Origin: Mesorhizobium sp. Pch-S
GTDB taxonomy: Bacteria; Pseudomonadota; Alphaproteobacteria; Rhizobiales; Rhizobiaceae
NCBI RefSeq assembly: GCF_004136315.1
Contig: NZ_CP029562.1
Coordinates: 1,550,001 to 1,614,000 of the forward strand
Reading direction: 5' to 3'
Length of the DNA: 64,000 nucleotides
Part shown: piece after piece, positions 49,843-58,271 of the stretch
Layout of the letters: each line of letters starts with the position of its first letter
How positions within the stretch are numbered: the first letter of the stretch is position 1
The notes under the pieces: generated by a model
Told to the model about the DNA's origin: nothing
Databases searched by the model: none
What the model saw: only the letters and a program-made list of their open reading frames with translations
Position numbers and translations under genes: made by a program

Positions 49843-50969
49843 ACGTGCTCTGGTACATGTGCGCGCCGGACGGCGCTTATCCCTGGCAGCCGGAAGGCTC
49901 ACGCCAGGTCGACTACGGCTATTACCGCCAGCTCGCCCAGGCCTATGACCATCTCGGCTATACCGGTGCGCTGTTCGCCACCGGCGCGCATGACGTTTGG
50001 GTGCTGGCCGGCGCGCTGCTGCCCTATACGGAGCGGCTGAAATTCCTCGTCGCCATCCATCCCGGCCTGATCGCACCGACGCTGCTGGCCAAGATGGCGG
50101 CAACCTTCCAGGAATTCTCCAAGGGCCGCCTGCTCGTCAACATCGTGTCGGGCGACGCCAAGATGCTCGGCGCCTACGGCATGACCATGCCGCATGACGA
50201 GCGCTACGACATGGCGGACGAATATCTCACCATCTGGCACAGGCTGTTCAAGGGCGAGACGGTCGACTTCCAGGGCAAGTATTTCAACACGGTCGGCGCC
50301 AAGCTGGCGCTGCCGGTGGGTGAAAGCATCGCGCCGCCGCCGCTGTGGTTCGGCGGCTCCTCGGACAAGGCGCTCGACGTCTCGGCCAAGCATGTCGACA
50401 CCTATCTGTCCTGGGGCGAAACGCCGGAGCAGATCAAGGCCAAGGTCGATGCTGTCAAGGCCAAGGCGGCGCAGCATGGGCGCACGCTGGACTACGGCAT
50501 CCGCCTCTATGTCATCGTGCGCGAGACCGACAGCAAGGCGTGGGAAGCGGCCAGCGACCTCTATGCCCGCATGGACGAGAAGGCGATCGCCGCCAACCAG
50601 CGCTTCGTCTCGAATTCGGACTCGGTCGGGCAGCGGCGCATGAGCGCCATGCATGGCGGCGTCAAGCCGGACGACCTGCGCGAGCTCGAAGTCGCGCCGA
50701 ACCTGTGGGCCGGCATCGGCCTGGTGCGGCCGGGACCGGGGACGGCGATCGTCGGCTCGCCCGACACGGTGATCCGCACGCTCGAAGCCTACAAGGCAGC
50801 CGGCGTCGACACCTTCATCCTGTCGGGCATGCCGTTGCTGGAGGAAGCCTACCGTTTCGGCGAGAGCGTGCTGCTGCGCCTAGACGTCAAGCGCGAAGTC
50901 TCCCAGGCCAGGAACTTCACCTGGTCGACCCTGTTCGACCGCGACCTTTCCAAAGCATCTGCGGGCTGA
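49839..50969 (+). CDS. SsuD-like alkanesulfonate monooxygenase (LLM class flavin)
   Basis: A 376-residue FMNH2-dependent monooxygenase. It has MNVLWYMCAPDGAYPWQPEG, the region YDHLGYTGALFATGAHDVWV, FLVAIHPGLIAPTLLAKMAA, GRLLVNIVSGDAKMLGAYG and FGGSSDKALDVSAKHVDTYL. These match SsuD-type enzymes, which cleave C-S bonds of sulfonates to aldehyde and sulfite. The segment INIVSG-D and His/Tyr/Arg positions of SsuD (VSNSDSVGQRRM) are recognisable. A flavin reductase is needed but none is adjacent. It overlaps the SBP-fold gene by four bases and is followed four bases later by the TRAP permease. Confidence 0.87.
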   Translation: MNVLWYMCAPDGAYPWQPEGSRQVDYGYYRQLAQAYDHLGYTGALFATGAHDVWVLAGALLPYTERLKFLVAIHPGLIAPTLLAKMAATFQEFSKGRLLVNIVSGDAKMLGAYGMTMPHDERYDMADEYLTIWHRLFKGETVDFQGKYFNTVGAKLALPVGESIAPPPLWFGGSSDKALDVSAKHVDTYLSWGETPEQIKAKVDAVKAKAAQHGRTLDYGIRLYVIVRETDSKAWEAASDLYARMDEKAIAANQRFVSNSDSVGQRRMSAMHGGVKPDDLRELEVAPNLWAGIGLVRPGPGTAIVGSPDTVIRTLEAYKAAGVDTFILSGMPLLEEAYRFGESVLLRLDVKREVSQARNFTWSTLFDRDLSKASAG

Positions 50970-50973
50970 CCCC

Positions 50974-52803
50974 ATGAGCGCGTTGGACATCACAGCACCC
51001 GCTCCTGTTTCCGGCGCTGCCCGCCACGCTGCACGGCTGCTGCGCTGGCTGGAAAACGGGCTCGGCGCAATCTGCGCGCTGCTGCTGGCGGTGCTTCTGG
51101 TGGTGGTGCTGGCCACGGTGCTGCTGCGCTACGTTTTCTCCACCGGCCTGCTCGGCGCGGAAGATGCCGGCATCTGGCTGCATGTGGCGCTGATCGCCGC
51201 TGGCGCACCGCTGGCCATCAACAGCGCATTGGCGATGCGGCTGGATATCTTCGTGCGGCGGTTGCCGGCCGCCGGCCAGACAGTGGCGGAAGTCGCCGCC
51301 GACGTCTTCTCGGTGCTTACCGGCCTGGTGCTGTTGTTCGGCGGCGCGACGATCGTGGCCAAACTGGGGGGCATCTCGCCGTCGCTCGGCCTGCCGGAAT
51401 GGATCCGCTTCGGTTTCCTCGGCGCGGGCGGCGCGCTGGTGCTGCTGGCGCTGGCGCTCAGCCGCATCGCCGAAGGACGCAGCGTCCGGTTCCTCCTTTC
51501 CGCCATTATCGGCGCAACACTTTATCTCGCCGCGACACGGCTTTCCTTCGATGTCTCGTGGCCGCCCAGCCTTGTGCTCGGCATCATCGCAGCCATCGGC
51601 CTGATCGTTGCCGCGCCCTTGCCGCACGCCTTCCTGGCCGCGTCCTACATCGCCATCCTGTTCGGCTCGAGCCTGCCGGAAGCGGCGATCGTCTCATCCA
51701 CCGTCACCGGCCTGTCGAAGTTCCTGCTGCTGGCGATCCCGTTCTTCCTGCTGGCCGGCGGCTTCCTGACCATCTCCGGCGTTGCCGGGCAGATCGTGCG
51801 TTTCGCGGCAGCACTTGTCGGGCACCGCCGCGCAGGCCTCGGCCAGACCGCGCTCCTGACCAGTGTGCTGTTTTCCGGCGCCTCGGGCTCGTCGGTGGCC
51901 AATGCCGCCTTCGGCGCCGCCACCTTCCAGCCGGAACTGGTCAAGCGCGGCTATCCGCCGGCGCAGGCCGGTGCCATCATTGCCGCGACCTCGGTGCTCG
52001 ACAATGTCATCCCGCCCTCGATCGCCTTCCTGATCCTGGCGGCGGCAACCAACCTTTCGGTCGGCGCATTGCTGGTCGGCGGCTTCTTCGCCGGCGGCGT
52101 CATGGCCGTCTGCCTGGCCGTGGCCATCCACCTCACCGTGCGCGAAAACACGGCGCAGCCGCGCGCCGACACAACGGAACGCTGGCGCTCGGCCATCGGT
52201 GCCATCCCGGCTTTCGGCCTCGGCGTGCTGGTGGTGGTCGGCATCCGCTTCGGCGTCGTCACCACCACGGAGGCGGCCGCGCTCGCCGCGATCTATGCAC
52301 TGCTGCTCGGCATCTTCGCCCGCCTGCGTGCCGCTTCGCTTTACGAGGCCACGCGGCAGGCCGCGGTCGAGGCATCGGCGATCGGCCTGCTGATCGGCAG
52401 CGCCGCGCCCTTCGCCTTCCTGCTCGCCGTCGACGACATTTCGGGACTGGTCTCCAGCATCGCGACCAGCCTCGGCGCGGGCGCGCTCGGCGTGCTGGTC
52501 TCCATCAACTTGATCCTGCTGGTGGTCGGGCTGGTGCTCGACATCGGCGCGGCCATCCTGCTGTTCTCACCGATCTTCCTGCCGATCGCGGTGGCCGCCG
52601 GCATCGACCCGATCCATTTCGGCGTCATCCTGGTCGTCAACCTGATGATCGGCGGGCTGACGCCGCCGGTCGGCATGCTGGTCTATGTCGTCTCCGGCGT
52701 GACCCGCATTCCGGCGCCGACATTGTTCCGCGCCATCCTGCCTTATCTCGCGGCGCTTCTGGTGTCCCTGGCGATCCTCAGCGCCTGGGCCCTCCTCTTC
52801 TGA
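50974..52803 (+). CDS. TRAP transporter fused permease (DctQ-DctM)
   Basis: A 609-residue membrane protein joining both TRAP permease subunits. Residues about 30-165 are the DctQ part, four TM helices (LLLAVLLVVVLATVLLRYVF, GIWLHVALIAAGAPLAINSA). After a linker helix, residues about 185-605 form the DctM part with about 12 helices, including PFFLLAGGFLTISGVAGQIV, LFSGASGSSVANAAFGAATF and NLMIGGLTPPVGMLVYVVSG. It uses a sodium gradient to import an organic acid delivered by its binding protein. It is directly downstream of the monooxygenase, so an organosulfonate is the likely cargo. ATG 50974 lies four bases after the previous stop. Confidence 0.9.
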   Translation: MSALDITAPAPVSGAARHAARLLRWLENGLGAICALLLAVLLVVVLATVLLRYVFSTGLLGAEDAGIWLHVALIAAGAPLAINSALAMRLDIFVRRLPAAGQTVAEVAADVFSVLTGLVLLFGGATIVAKLGGISPSLGLPEWIRFGFLGAGGALVLLALALSRIAEGRSVRFLLSAIIGATLYLAATRLSFDVSWPPSLVLGIIAAIGLIVAAPLPHAFLAASYIAILFGSSLPEAAIVSSTVTGLSKFLLLAIPFFLLAGGFLTISGVAGQIVRFAAALVGHRRAGLGQTALLTSVLFSGASGSSVANAAFGAATFQPELVKRGYPPAQAGAIIAATSVLDNVIPPSIAFLILAAATNLSVGALLVGGFFAGGVMAVCLAVAIHLTVRENTAQPRADTTERWRSAIGAIPAFGLGVLVVVGIRFGVVTTTEAAALAAIYALLLGIFARLRAASLYEATRQAAVEASAIGLLIGSAAPFAFLLAVDDISGLVSSIATSLGAGALGVLVSINLILLVVGLVLDIGAAILLFSPIFLPIAVAAGIDPIHFGVILVVNLMIGGLTPPVGMLVYVVSGVTRIPAPTLFRAILPYLAALLVSLAILSAWALLF

Positions 52804-52830
52804 GCCATTCTCAAGCAACGGATCCCTATC

Positions 52831-53835
52831 ATGAGTAATTTGATCAGCCGACGCAGTTTCATCCGGACAGCAGGGGCCGTTGCCGGCGGTGCGCTGCTGG
52901 CACCCGCCATCATCGGCCGCGCCCAGGCGGCGACGAGGCTGACGGTCGCCTCGCTGTTCGGCGACGACAAGCCGGAGACGAAGATCTGGTTCAAGATCCG
53001 CGACATCGTCGAAGCGAAGCTGCCGGGACAGTTCCATTTCAACATCGTCAAGGACGGCGCGCTGGGCGGCGAGAAGGAAGTCGCCGAGGGCATACGGCTC
53101 GGTTCCATCCAGGCCAGCCAGTCGACGGTGTCGTGGCTGACCAGCTGGGTGCCGGAGCTGCAGATCCTCGACCTGCCCTTCCTGTTCCGCGATGCCGCCC
53201 ATGTGCGCAAGGTCGTCGACGGCGACGTCGGCAAGGAGCTGAAGCAGAAGCTGCTGGCGCAGGATTTCGTCGCGCTCGACTACATCAATTACGGCGCCCG
53301 CCACCTGCTCGCCAAGGAAGAAATCGTGCGGCCGGAACAGTTGCAGGGCAAGCGCATCCGCGTCATCCAGAGCCCGCTGCACACCAGGCTGTGGAGCGCC
53401 TTCGGTGCGACGCCGATCGGCATTCCGATCACCGAGACGTACAATGCGCTGGCCACCGGCGTCGCCGACGCCATGGACCTGACCAAATCCGCCTATGCCG
53501 GCTTCAAGCTCTATGAGGTGGTGCCTTACCTGACCGAGACCGGCCATATCTGGGCCTCGGGCGTCGTCTATTTCTCGACCGGTTTCTGGAACGGCCTCAA
53601 CGACGAACAGAAAGCGGTGTTCCAGGCCGCCGCCAGCGAGGGTGCCGCCTATTTCAACCAGCTCATCGTCGAGGACGAGGCGGTGTCGGTGGCGAAGGCC
53701 GCCGAGAAAGGCGGCCATGTCGCGCAGCCACAGGACCGCGCCGCATGGGAAAAGGGCGCCAAAGGCGTCTGGGAAAGCTTCGCCGGCACCGTGGGTGGGC
53801 TGGACAGGATCGAGGCGATCCGGGCAGTGGCGTGA
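52831..53835 (+). CDS. TRAP transporter substrate-binding protein (DctP family), Tat-exported
   Basis: A 334-residue periplasmic binding protein. The N-terminus SRRSFIRTAGAVAGGALLAP carries the twin-arginine motif with cleavage after GRAQA. The mature DctP fold shows FNIVKDGALGGEKEVAEGIR, ILDLPFLFRDAAHVRKVVDG, YINYGARHLLA and RIRVIQSPLHTRLWSAFGA, where the arginine in IRVIQSP is the usual ligand anchor for the acid group, followed by ITETYNALATGVADAMD. Tat export implies folding before export. It serves the fused permease upstream. A dispersed repeat and then nudI follow. Confidence 0.92.
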   Translation: MSNLISRRSFIRTAGAVAGGALLAPAIIGRAQAATRLTVASLFGDDKPETKIWFKIRDIVEAKLPGQFHFNIVKDGALGGEKEVAEGIRLGSIQASQSTVSWLTSWVPELQILDLPFLFRDAAHVRKVVDGDVGKELKQKLLAQDFVALDYINYGARHLLAKEEIVRPEQLQGKRIRVIQSPLHTRLWSAFGATPIGIPITETYNALATGVADAMDLTKSAYAGFKLYEVVPYLTETGHIWASGVVYFSTGFWNGLNDEQKAVFQAAASEGAAYFNQLIVEDEAVSVAKAAEKGGHVAQPQDRAAWEKGAKGVWESFAGTVGGLDRIEAIRAVA

Positions 53836-53967
53836 TCGCCGGGGCGAGGCCGGATCCGGCGCTCGCTCCAAAAGGGCTGTCGGAAGCGCTTTGCTTCCGA
53901 CGCCATGGCCCATCAAAAACCCGGCCTTGCCGGGATCGACAACAGGGCTGGCATGGCGCAGCTGTCC

Positions 53968-54072
53968 TAGAGCATTTCCGGCGAAAATAGAATCGCCTGC
54001 AATGCTCTATCTTCTTGTTTGACGCAATTTCCGGACGCAAAACCGCTACGCACTTTTGCTGGAATTGCTCTA
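53968..54072. repeat. Dispersed element, copy C (reverse)
   Basis: The stretch starts TAGAGCATTTCCGGCG and ends GCTGGAATTGCTCTAG. The core GCAATTTCCGGACGCAAAAC to CTTTTGCTGGAATTG (about 54023-54068) is the reverse complement of the cores at 2614 and 9955. The outer AGAGCA/TGCTCT ends are inverted. It lies immediately before the ribosome site of nudI and could form its leader hairpin. Confidence 0.78.
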
Positions 54073-54100
54073 GTGACCAGGACAGCCAGCGGAGAGGCAA

Positions 54101-54535
54101 TTGCGCCAGCGTATCATCGTGTGCCCACTTATCCAGAACCAGGGCGCCTTCCTGCTGTGCAAGATGCCGGCCGACCGCGGCGTGTTTCCCGGGCAATGGG
54201 CGCTTTCGGGCGGTGGCCTGGAGCCCGGCGAACGCCTGGAGGAAGGCCTGCGCCGCGAAATCCGCGAGGAGCTCGGCGAGCGGCTGCACATCGCTGCGAT
54301 CAAGCCGTGGAGCTTCCGCGACGACATCAGGACGAAGACCTATGCCGACGGCTCGACCGAACAGCTGCACATGATCTACCTGATCTTCGACTGCGAGGCC
54401 GGCAATCGCGACGTCACCCTCAACGACGAATTCGTCGACCATGCCTGGGTCGAGCCGGAGCGCCTGCAGGACTACGACCTCAACGTGGCGACGCTGCAGA
54501 CGTTTCTGGAGAAGGGTGTTTTGACGGCGGTTTGA
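54101..54535 (+). CDS. nudI: Nudix hydrolase NudI (nucleoside triphosphatase)
   Basis: A 144-residue Nudix protein closely resembling E. coli Nud[21 protein letters not shown], then [20 protein letters not shown]. The Nudix box is G-G-L-E-P-G-E with [10 protein letters not shown]. These are followed by [20 protein letters not shown] and [11 protein letters not shown], then YDLNVAT. NudI hydrolyses pyrimidine deoxynucleoside triphosphates to the monophosphate and pyrophosphate, cleaning the nucleotide pool. The start is TTG 54101, three bases after GGAGAGG; no ATG fits. Element copy C forms its upstream region. Confidence 0.88.
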   Translation: MRQRIIVCPLIQNQGAFLLCKMPADRGVFPGQWALSGGGLEPGERLEEGLRREIREELGERLHIAAIKPWSFRDDIRTKTYADGSTEQLHMIYLIFDCEAGNRDVTLNDEFVDHAWVEPERLQDYDLNVATLQTFLEKGVLTAV

Positions 54536-54547
54536 GCGGGATCGGGG

Positions 54548-54675
54548 CGCCTCTCTCTCCCTTTGCGGGAGAGATAACGATTTCAGCATCTTAGCGGGTA
54601 CGCCCGCAGGGCGGCACAGCTAAATGCCAGATCGTGAAAATCCTTTCTCCCCACAAGGGGGGAGATAACAGCGCC
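54548..54675. repeat. Dispersed palindromic element with nested hairpins
   Basis: It begins with CTCTCCCTTTGCGGGAGAG and ends with TTTCTCCCCACAAGGGGGGAG, both hairpins of the Rhizobiales TCTCCC type also seen at 40411-40589. Between them CGATTTCAGCATCTTAGC faces GCTAAATGCCAGATCG as an imperfect inverted repeat. It sits between nudI and the broken MFS gene and probably ends the nudI transcript. Confidence 0.7.
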
Positions 54676-54779
54676 TCGCCTTCCCTAAGAGCGGTCTAGC
54701 CTGCCCTCACCAAGTGGACCTGTGAAACCTGCAAAATACCGGCAAATGATAGGACCGCTTTTATGAGGTTCTGGCCAGC

Positions 54780-55972
54780 ATGCGATCCTATCACGCTTAT
54801 CTGCTCTTCATCGCGACGCTTCTCACGGCGGTCGGCTACGGCGCGACATTCCTGCTGACGATGCATTTCCAGGCGCTCGGCGGCAGCGAGATCGACACCG
54901 GCACGACGCTGAGCGGCGCCATGGTCGGCACGCTGGTCGGGGTGCCGCTGGTCGGCTGGTTCGCCAACCGGGTTGGCGCAGCACGCATGGCGGCACTCGG
55001 CGCGGCGCTGGTCGCCGCCGGCTATCTGAGCCTCGCATGGATCCCGGCCGTCGCTCCCACGATCGTCGTGGCCGGGTTCTTCATCGGCCTCGGCTGGGGA
55101 ACGTTCTACCTGGCCGGACCGATGTCGCTTTCCGTCCGCGTTACCGACAGCGACCGCGGCTTCTGGTTCACCCGCTACGGCGCGTTCCAGAGGGCGGTAT
55201 CGGCTTCAGTCCCATCGTCGCCACAGCACTGATCGACCATCTCGGGCTGACGACGGCGCAGGCCTTCGAGGTCGTCGCCGCGTCGACGGCAGTGGCCGCG
55301 CTGCTGCTGGTGACCTTCGAGAGGATCGCGCCTTACGACCGGCAGGCGGCCGCCGTCGCGGCCCGAGGAAACTGGGTGGCGGCACTGCCGTCGATCGCAC
55401 GGACAAAGGCGCTCTACCCGATCATCATGGTTGGCCTCGGCGCCTGCGTGTTCAGTGGCATGCTGACCTTCCAGACATCGCTGGTCGAAGGAACGGGGCT
55501 GCAGGCCAGCACCTATTTCGCGGTCAACGCCATCACGGTCGTGGCCGCCCGCTTCACGCTGGCGCCGCTCCTCAACCGCGCCGATGGCAACAAGGCCTCC
55601 GTCGTGCTGCTGATCCTGATGTGCGCGGCCGTCGCGGTCGCCTTCTGGCTTCGACTGGGCGTTGGCGTCCAGGTCGCCAGCGCGATCCTGCTCGGGCTGG
55701 GATACGGACTGGTCTATTCGCTGATCCAGACGCAGGCCGTCAACGATGCACCGGCAGAGCACCGGAACGCCGCGCTGACCTGGTTCGTCATCGCCTATTT
55801 CGTCGGCATCTTCGGCTTCCCGACACTGGGCGCATGGCTGATCGTCCATGCCGGCCTGCCATGGTTCCTCGCCGCCATCCTCGGATTCGGCCTGGCGGAA
55901 CTGGCACTGGCGTTGACCCGCCAGGCCGGCGGCGTGATCTTTCGCCGGCCGAGGGCAGAGGTTTCCGGATAA
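54780..55972 (+). pseudogene. MFS transporter, broken by a -1 frameshift near 55190
   Basis: The first part (54780 to about 55190) encodes MFS helices 1-5 (MRSYHAYLLFIATLLTAVGY, LVGVPLVGWFANRVGAARMA with the loop motif, FIGLGWGTFYLAGPMSLSVR). It runs into shadow sequence after RYGAFQ and stops at 55232. The -1 frame continues exactly there with GGIGFSPIVATALIDHLGLT and the remaining helices up to FRRPRAEVSG. Restoring one base in CAGAGGGCGG gives a protein of about 397 residues with 12 helices. A single-base deletion or sequencing error is the simplest explanation. The substrate is unknown. Confidence 0.8.
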
Positions 55973-55978
55973 GGCGCC

Positions 55979-56353
55979 CTACAAACCCCGGTTCGGCACA
56001 TAGAGGCAGAGCGAGCGTGGCGACGCGGTCTGGCCGCCCGGCTTGCACTCATGGAAGAACTCGTCACGCGAAGGCCGGATGCGGCGATCGCTGTACGGGA
56101 TGAGTTCTCCGGTCGAGAGCAGATAGCCGTCCCGGGTTTCCTTCACGTCGGAGGCCGGAGCCTGGTAACAGTCGAGCCCCGAACAGCATTCGACGTCGTA
56201 GCTCCAGCCGACAGGCGCGTCGTGCGCGCGAGCCGGGCCGCAGAGGAGAGACGAACAGACCAGCGCGAGCACCGTCACCGCGATATTGCGGCCGGGGACA
56301 TGATCCGCGGTATTGAAATGAAGCCCTTCCCGGGCCTGGCGTGGCTTCCACAT
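55979..56353 (-). CDS. Small exported cysteine-containing protein
   Basis: A protein of up to 124 residues. The signal region is NIAVTVLALVCSSLLCGPAR up to AHA, followed by a short mature domain with DVECCSGLDCYQ, ELIPYSDRRIRPSRDEFFHE and a Cys in RSLCLYVPN. The mature part of about 80 residues resembles small rhizobial periplasmic proteins of unknown function. The start is uncertain: ATG 56353 gives a long N-terminal extension; GTG 56275 would begin at the hydrophobic stretch. It is convergent with the MFS gene. Confidence 0.62.
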   Translation of the reverse strand: MWKPRQAREGLHFNTADHVPGRNIAVTVLALVCSSLLCGPARAHDAPVGWSYDVECCSGLDCYQAPASDVKETRDGYLLSTGELIPYSDRRIRPSRDEFFHECKPGGQTASPRSLCLYVPNRGL

Positions 56354-56821
56354 CGCTGACCACCCTGGCAGCCCAGCTGCCTGTCATCTGCGAAACTGAA
56401 ATACGCAACAACGCCAAAAAGATCATCGACAACGCGCAACTCGGAAAAAGGTTCCACGAAGTCGAATCACGCGCGACAGAATAAAACCCGCATCAAGGAT
56501 ACCCGGTTATATTCTGCCGCGAAAGCTCGAAGCGGACGGCCGGACAGGCTGCCCGCATCTTGTCTGACACGATCCTTGCCGATGTCGCAACACTCCCGAA
56601 TATCGCCTTCGGGGCCGGCCTTCCCGTTCTGCTTGACTGCCTCCGGCCGGGTGCAGTCAGATCAGCCAGCCCAAAGAACGAAACGGCGCTCCGAATGCCG
56701 ATGAACATTTCCCCGCCTTCTGCGTTGGCTATGGAACGGGGCCCTGGAGCGTTTGCGTTTTTCACGGAAACGCGGAAACGCTCCAGGTTTTTGTTTTCGT
56801 CGCAGAAAGGACGCGGTTGCC
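56354..56821. other. Intergenic region before the Crp/Fnr gene
   Basis: About 470 bases. Frames on both strands have shadow-like composition. The only structured part is the nested hairpin at 56743-56787. The stretch 56390-56480 is AT-richer and may contain the promoter of the exported protein gene. Confidence 0.45.
56743..56787. repeat. Nested perfect hairpin of the GGAAACGCTCC repeat family
   Basis: CCTGGAGCGTTT at 56743-56754 pairs with AAACGCTCCAGG at 56776-56787. Inside, GCGTTT pairs with AAACGC. The sequence CGGAAACGCTCCAG recurs at 31325-31339 and, in variant form, in element copy A at 2706-2719. It lies 35 bases before the Crp/Fnr start. Confidence 0.75.
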
Positions 56822-57568
56822 ATGCACGGATCGTTCGACACAGTGGACAACAACCTGCTGCGCGCGTTGAGGCCGGATGACTGGGCCATCCTGCAACCGC
56901 ATCTGGAAGACTGGTCGGCACAATCGGGGGCGCTGATCCACGAGCCGGGCGACACGGTTCGGCATGCCTATTTTCCGCGCGGCCCGAGCCTGATCTCGTA
57001 TCTCGTCGTCCTGCGCGACGGCCGCGGCATCGAGACGGTGCTGGTCGGCCGTGAAGGAGCCGTCGGTGGCATCGTCAGCCAGGGACGGCTGCCGGCCTAT
57101 GCCCGGGCCGTGGTTCAGGTCGGCGCCTCGTTCTGGCGGATCGACGTGCAGGACCTCGAGCAGGCGAAGTCACAGTCACCGAACCTGCGGCACCTGCTGA
57201 CACGCTACGCCGACTGCCTGCTGGCGCAGATCTTCCAGTCGGTGGCCTGCAACGCGGCGCACACGATCGAACAACGCACCGCCAAATGGCTGCTCGCCGC
57301 CATGGACCGGACCGGGAGGCACGACCTGACGCTGACGCAGGAGCATCTTGCCGCCATGCTGGGGGTCGGGCGCAGCTATCTCGCCCGCGTCTTCCACGAT
57401 ATGCGCGGCGAAGGCATCATCGAGACGAAGCGTGGCCACGTCGTCGTGCACAAGAAGAGCCGGCTGCGCTCGATCGCCTGCGAGTGCAATGCCGCCGTCA
57501 CCCGGCATTTCGACGACGTGCTGACAGGGGTCTACCCGAACGGCCAGGAAGAAGCGGAAAAACGCTGA
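56822..57568 (+). CDS. Crp/Fnr-family transcriptional regulator
   Basis: A 248-residue regulator. Residues about 15-130 form a cyclic-nucleotide-binding-like beta-roll (GALIHEPGDTVRHAYFPRGP, then GREGAVGG). Residues about 170-225 are the Crp HTH (TIEQRTAKWLLAAMDRTGRH, then LTQEHLAAMLGVGRSYLARV). The residues that bind cAMP (RxGE-x-A-RSA) are not conserved, and the four cysteines of Fnr are missing, so the effector is unknown. This shape is common among rhizobial stress-linked Crp proteins. ATG 56822 has AAGGA upstream. Two terminator-like hairpins follow. Confidence 0.87.
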   Translation: MHGSFDTVDNNLLRALRPDDWAILQPHLEDWSAQSGALIHEPGDTVRHAYFPRGPSLISYLVVLRDGRGIETVLVGREGAVGGIVSQGRLPAYARAVVQVGASFWRIDVQDLEQAKSQSPNLRHLLTRYADCLLAQIFQSVACNAAHTIEQRTAKWLLAAMDRTGRHDLTLTQEHLAAMLGVGRSYLARVFHDMRGEGIIETKRGHVVVHKKSRLRSIACECNAAVTRHFDDVLTGVYPNGQEEAEKR

Positions 57569-57574
57569 AGACGG

Positions 57575-57598
57575 ACGTCAGCCGGCGCGACGTTTTTT
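57575..57598 (+). terminator. Terminator after the Crp/Fnr gene
   Basis: ACGTC, a GC-rich interior containing GCCGGC, then GACGT followed directly by six T. The short stem with a T-run lies seven bases after the stop. Confidence 0.5.
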
Positions 57599-57654
57599 GA
57601 ACCGATTGGCAGCAGGCTCGTTATTCCAAAGACTTCATCGAAGTGCTCCCAACT

Positions 57655-57797
57655 GCGCTGCCAGGTTCTTTTCCGGGCAGCGCTTCTTTTTGGAACGGCA
57701 GCCGGGCTGGCCAGTTTCAACAAGACTGGTGGTCAGTCCCTCCGACCACCAGAGCGCGAGCGCCGGCCCGGTATGTCCACACTCCTTACCGGGTCGG
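57655..57797. ncRNA. Intergenic region with three consecutive strong hairpins, possible small RNA
   Basis: Hairpin 1: GCGCTGCC/GGCAGCGC at 57655-57683 with TTCTTTTT behind it. Hairpin 2: CTGGTGGTC/GACCACCAG at 57726-57752. Hairpin 3: CCGGCCCGGTA/TACCGGGTCGG at 57763-57797, 11 pairs with one G-U. The 290-base gap has no gene. Such a series of hairpins is typical for a structured RNA or a transcript-end cluster between convergent genes. No known RNA family is recognised, so this is a candidate only. Confidence 0.35.
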
Positions 57798-57861
57798 TAC
57801 GTGCGGCGCCGGCGAGCCGACCTGTCCGCAAAGTTTAATCAAGACGCTCAACCGCATACAC

Positions 57862-58143
57862 TCAGGGCTTCTGTCCGGCGAAGCGGCGTGCTTCGTTGCG
57901 ACGGTTAAGCGACACCATGCCGTCGGTCGCTTTCGATCGGCTGAGCCCGGTCATGGTCTGGCCGTCCGCCTGCGCCGGAACGCCGGTGAACACGTGATAG
58001 ACGGTCCAGGTCTGATCGACCTCGATACGCCGGCCATATTGGCGGTCCGCGCCTTCGGGCAGTTGCGCCCCACCTTCATTGTCCCAGACGCCAATCGCAA
58101 GCGATTGCCGTTCCTGTACGGTGTCGTTGATACGGGCGTTCAT
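57862..58143 (-). CDS. Small hypothetical protein, 93 residues
   Basis: Not recognised. From ATG 58143: MNARINDTVQERQSLAIGVW, EGADRQYGRRIEVDQTWTVY, HVFTGVPAQADGQTMTGLSR and a tail of basic residues. The segment RIEVDQTWTVYHVFTGVPA looks like a strand pair of a small folded domain. GAGGA lies 11 bases upstream. It is the last of a set of same-strand small genes from 59100 down; element copy D lies between it and its upstream neighbour. Confidence 0.65.
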   Translation of the reverse strand: MNARINDTVQERQSLAIGVWDNEGGAQLPEGADRQYGRRIEVDQTWTVYHVFTGVPAQADGQTMTGLSRSKATDGMVSLNRRNEARRFAGQKP

Positions 58144-58168
58144 GGTGATAACGTTCCTCGAAATTCTA

Positions 58169-58271
58169 GCCAGAGCGTTTCGCCTCAGCGGAAGCGCGGA
58201 AGCGCCCTGTTTGTTTTTAACGCAATTCCGAACGCAAAACCGCTGCGCACTTTTGCTGGACTTGCTCTGGC
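58169..58271. repeat. Dispersed element, copy D (reverse), overlapping a coding region
   Basis: GCCAGAGC at 58169-58176 faces GCTCTGGC at 58264-58271. The core CGCAATTCCGAACGCAAAAC to CTTTTGCTGGACTTG (about 58221-58265) matches copy C. It covers the last 29 codons and the stop of the 97-residue gene on the minus strand, so the protein's tail is repeat-encoded. Confidence 0.8.
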
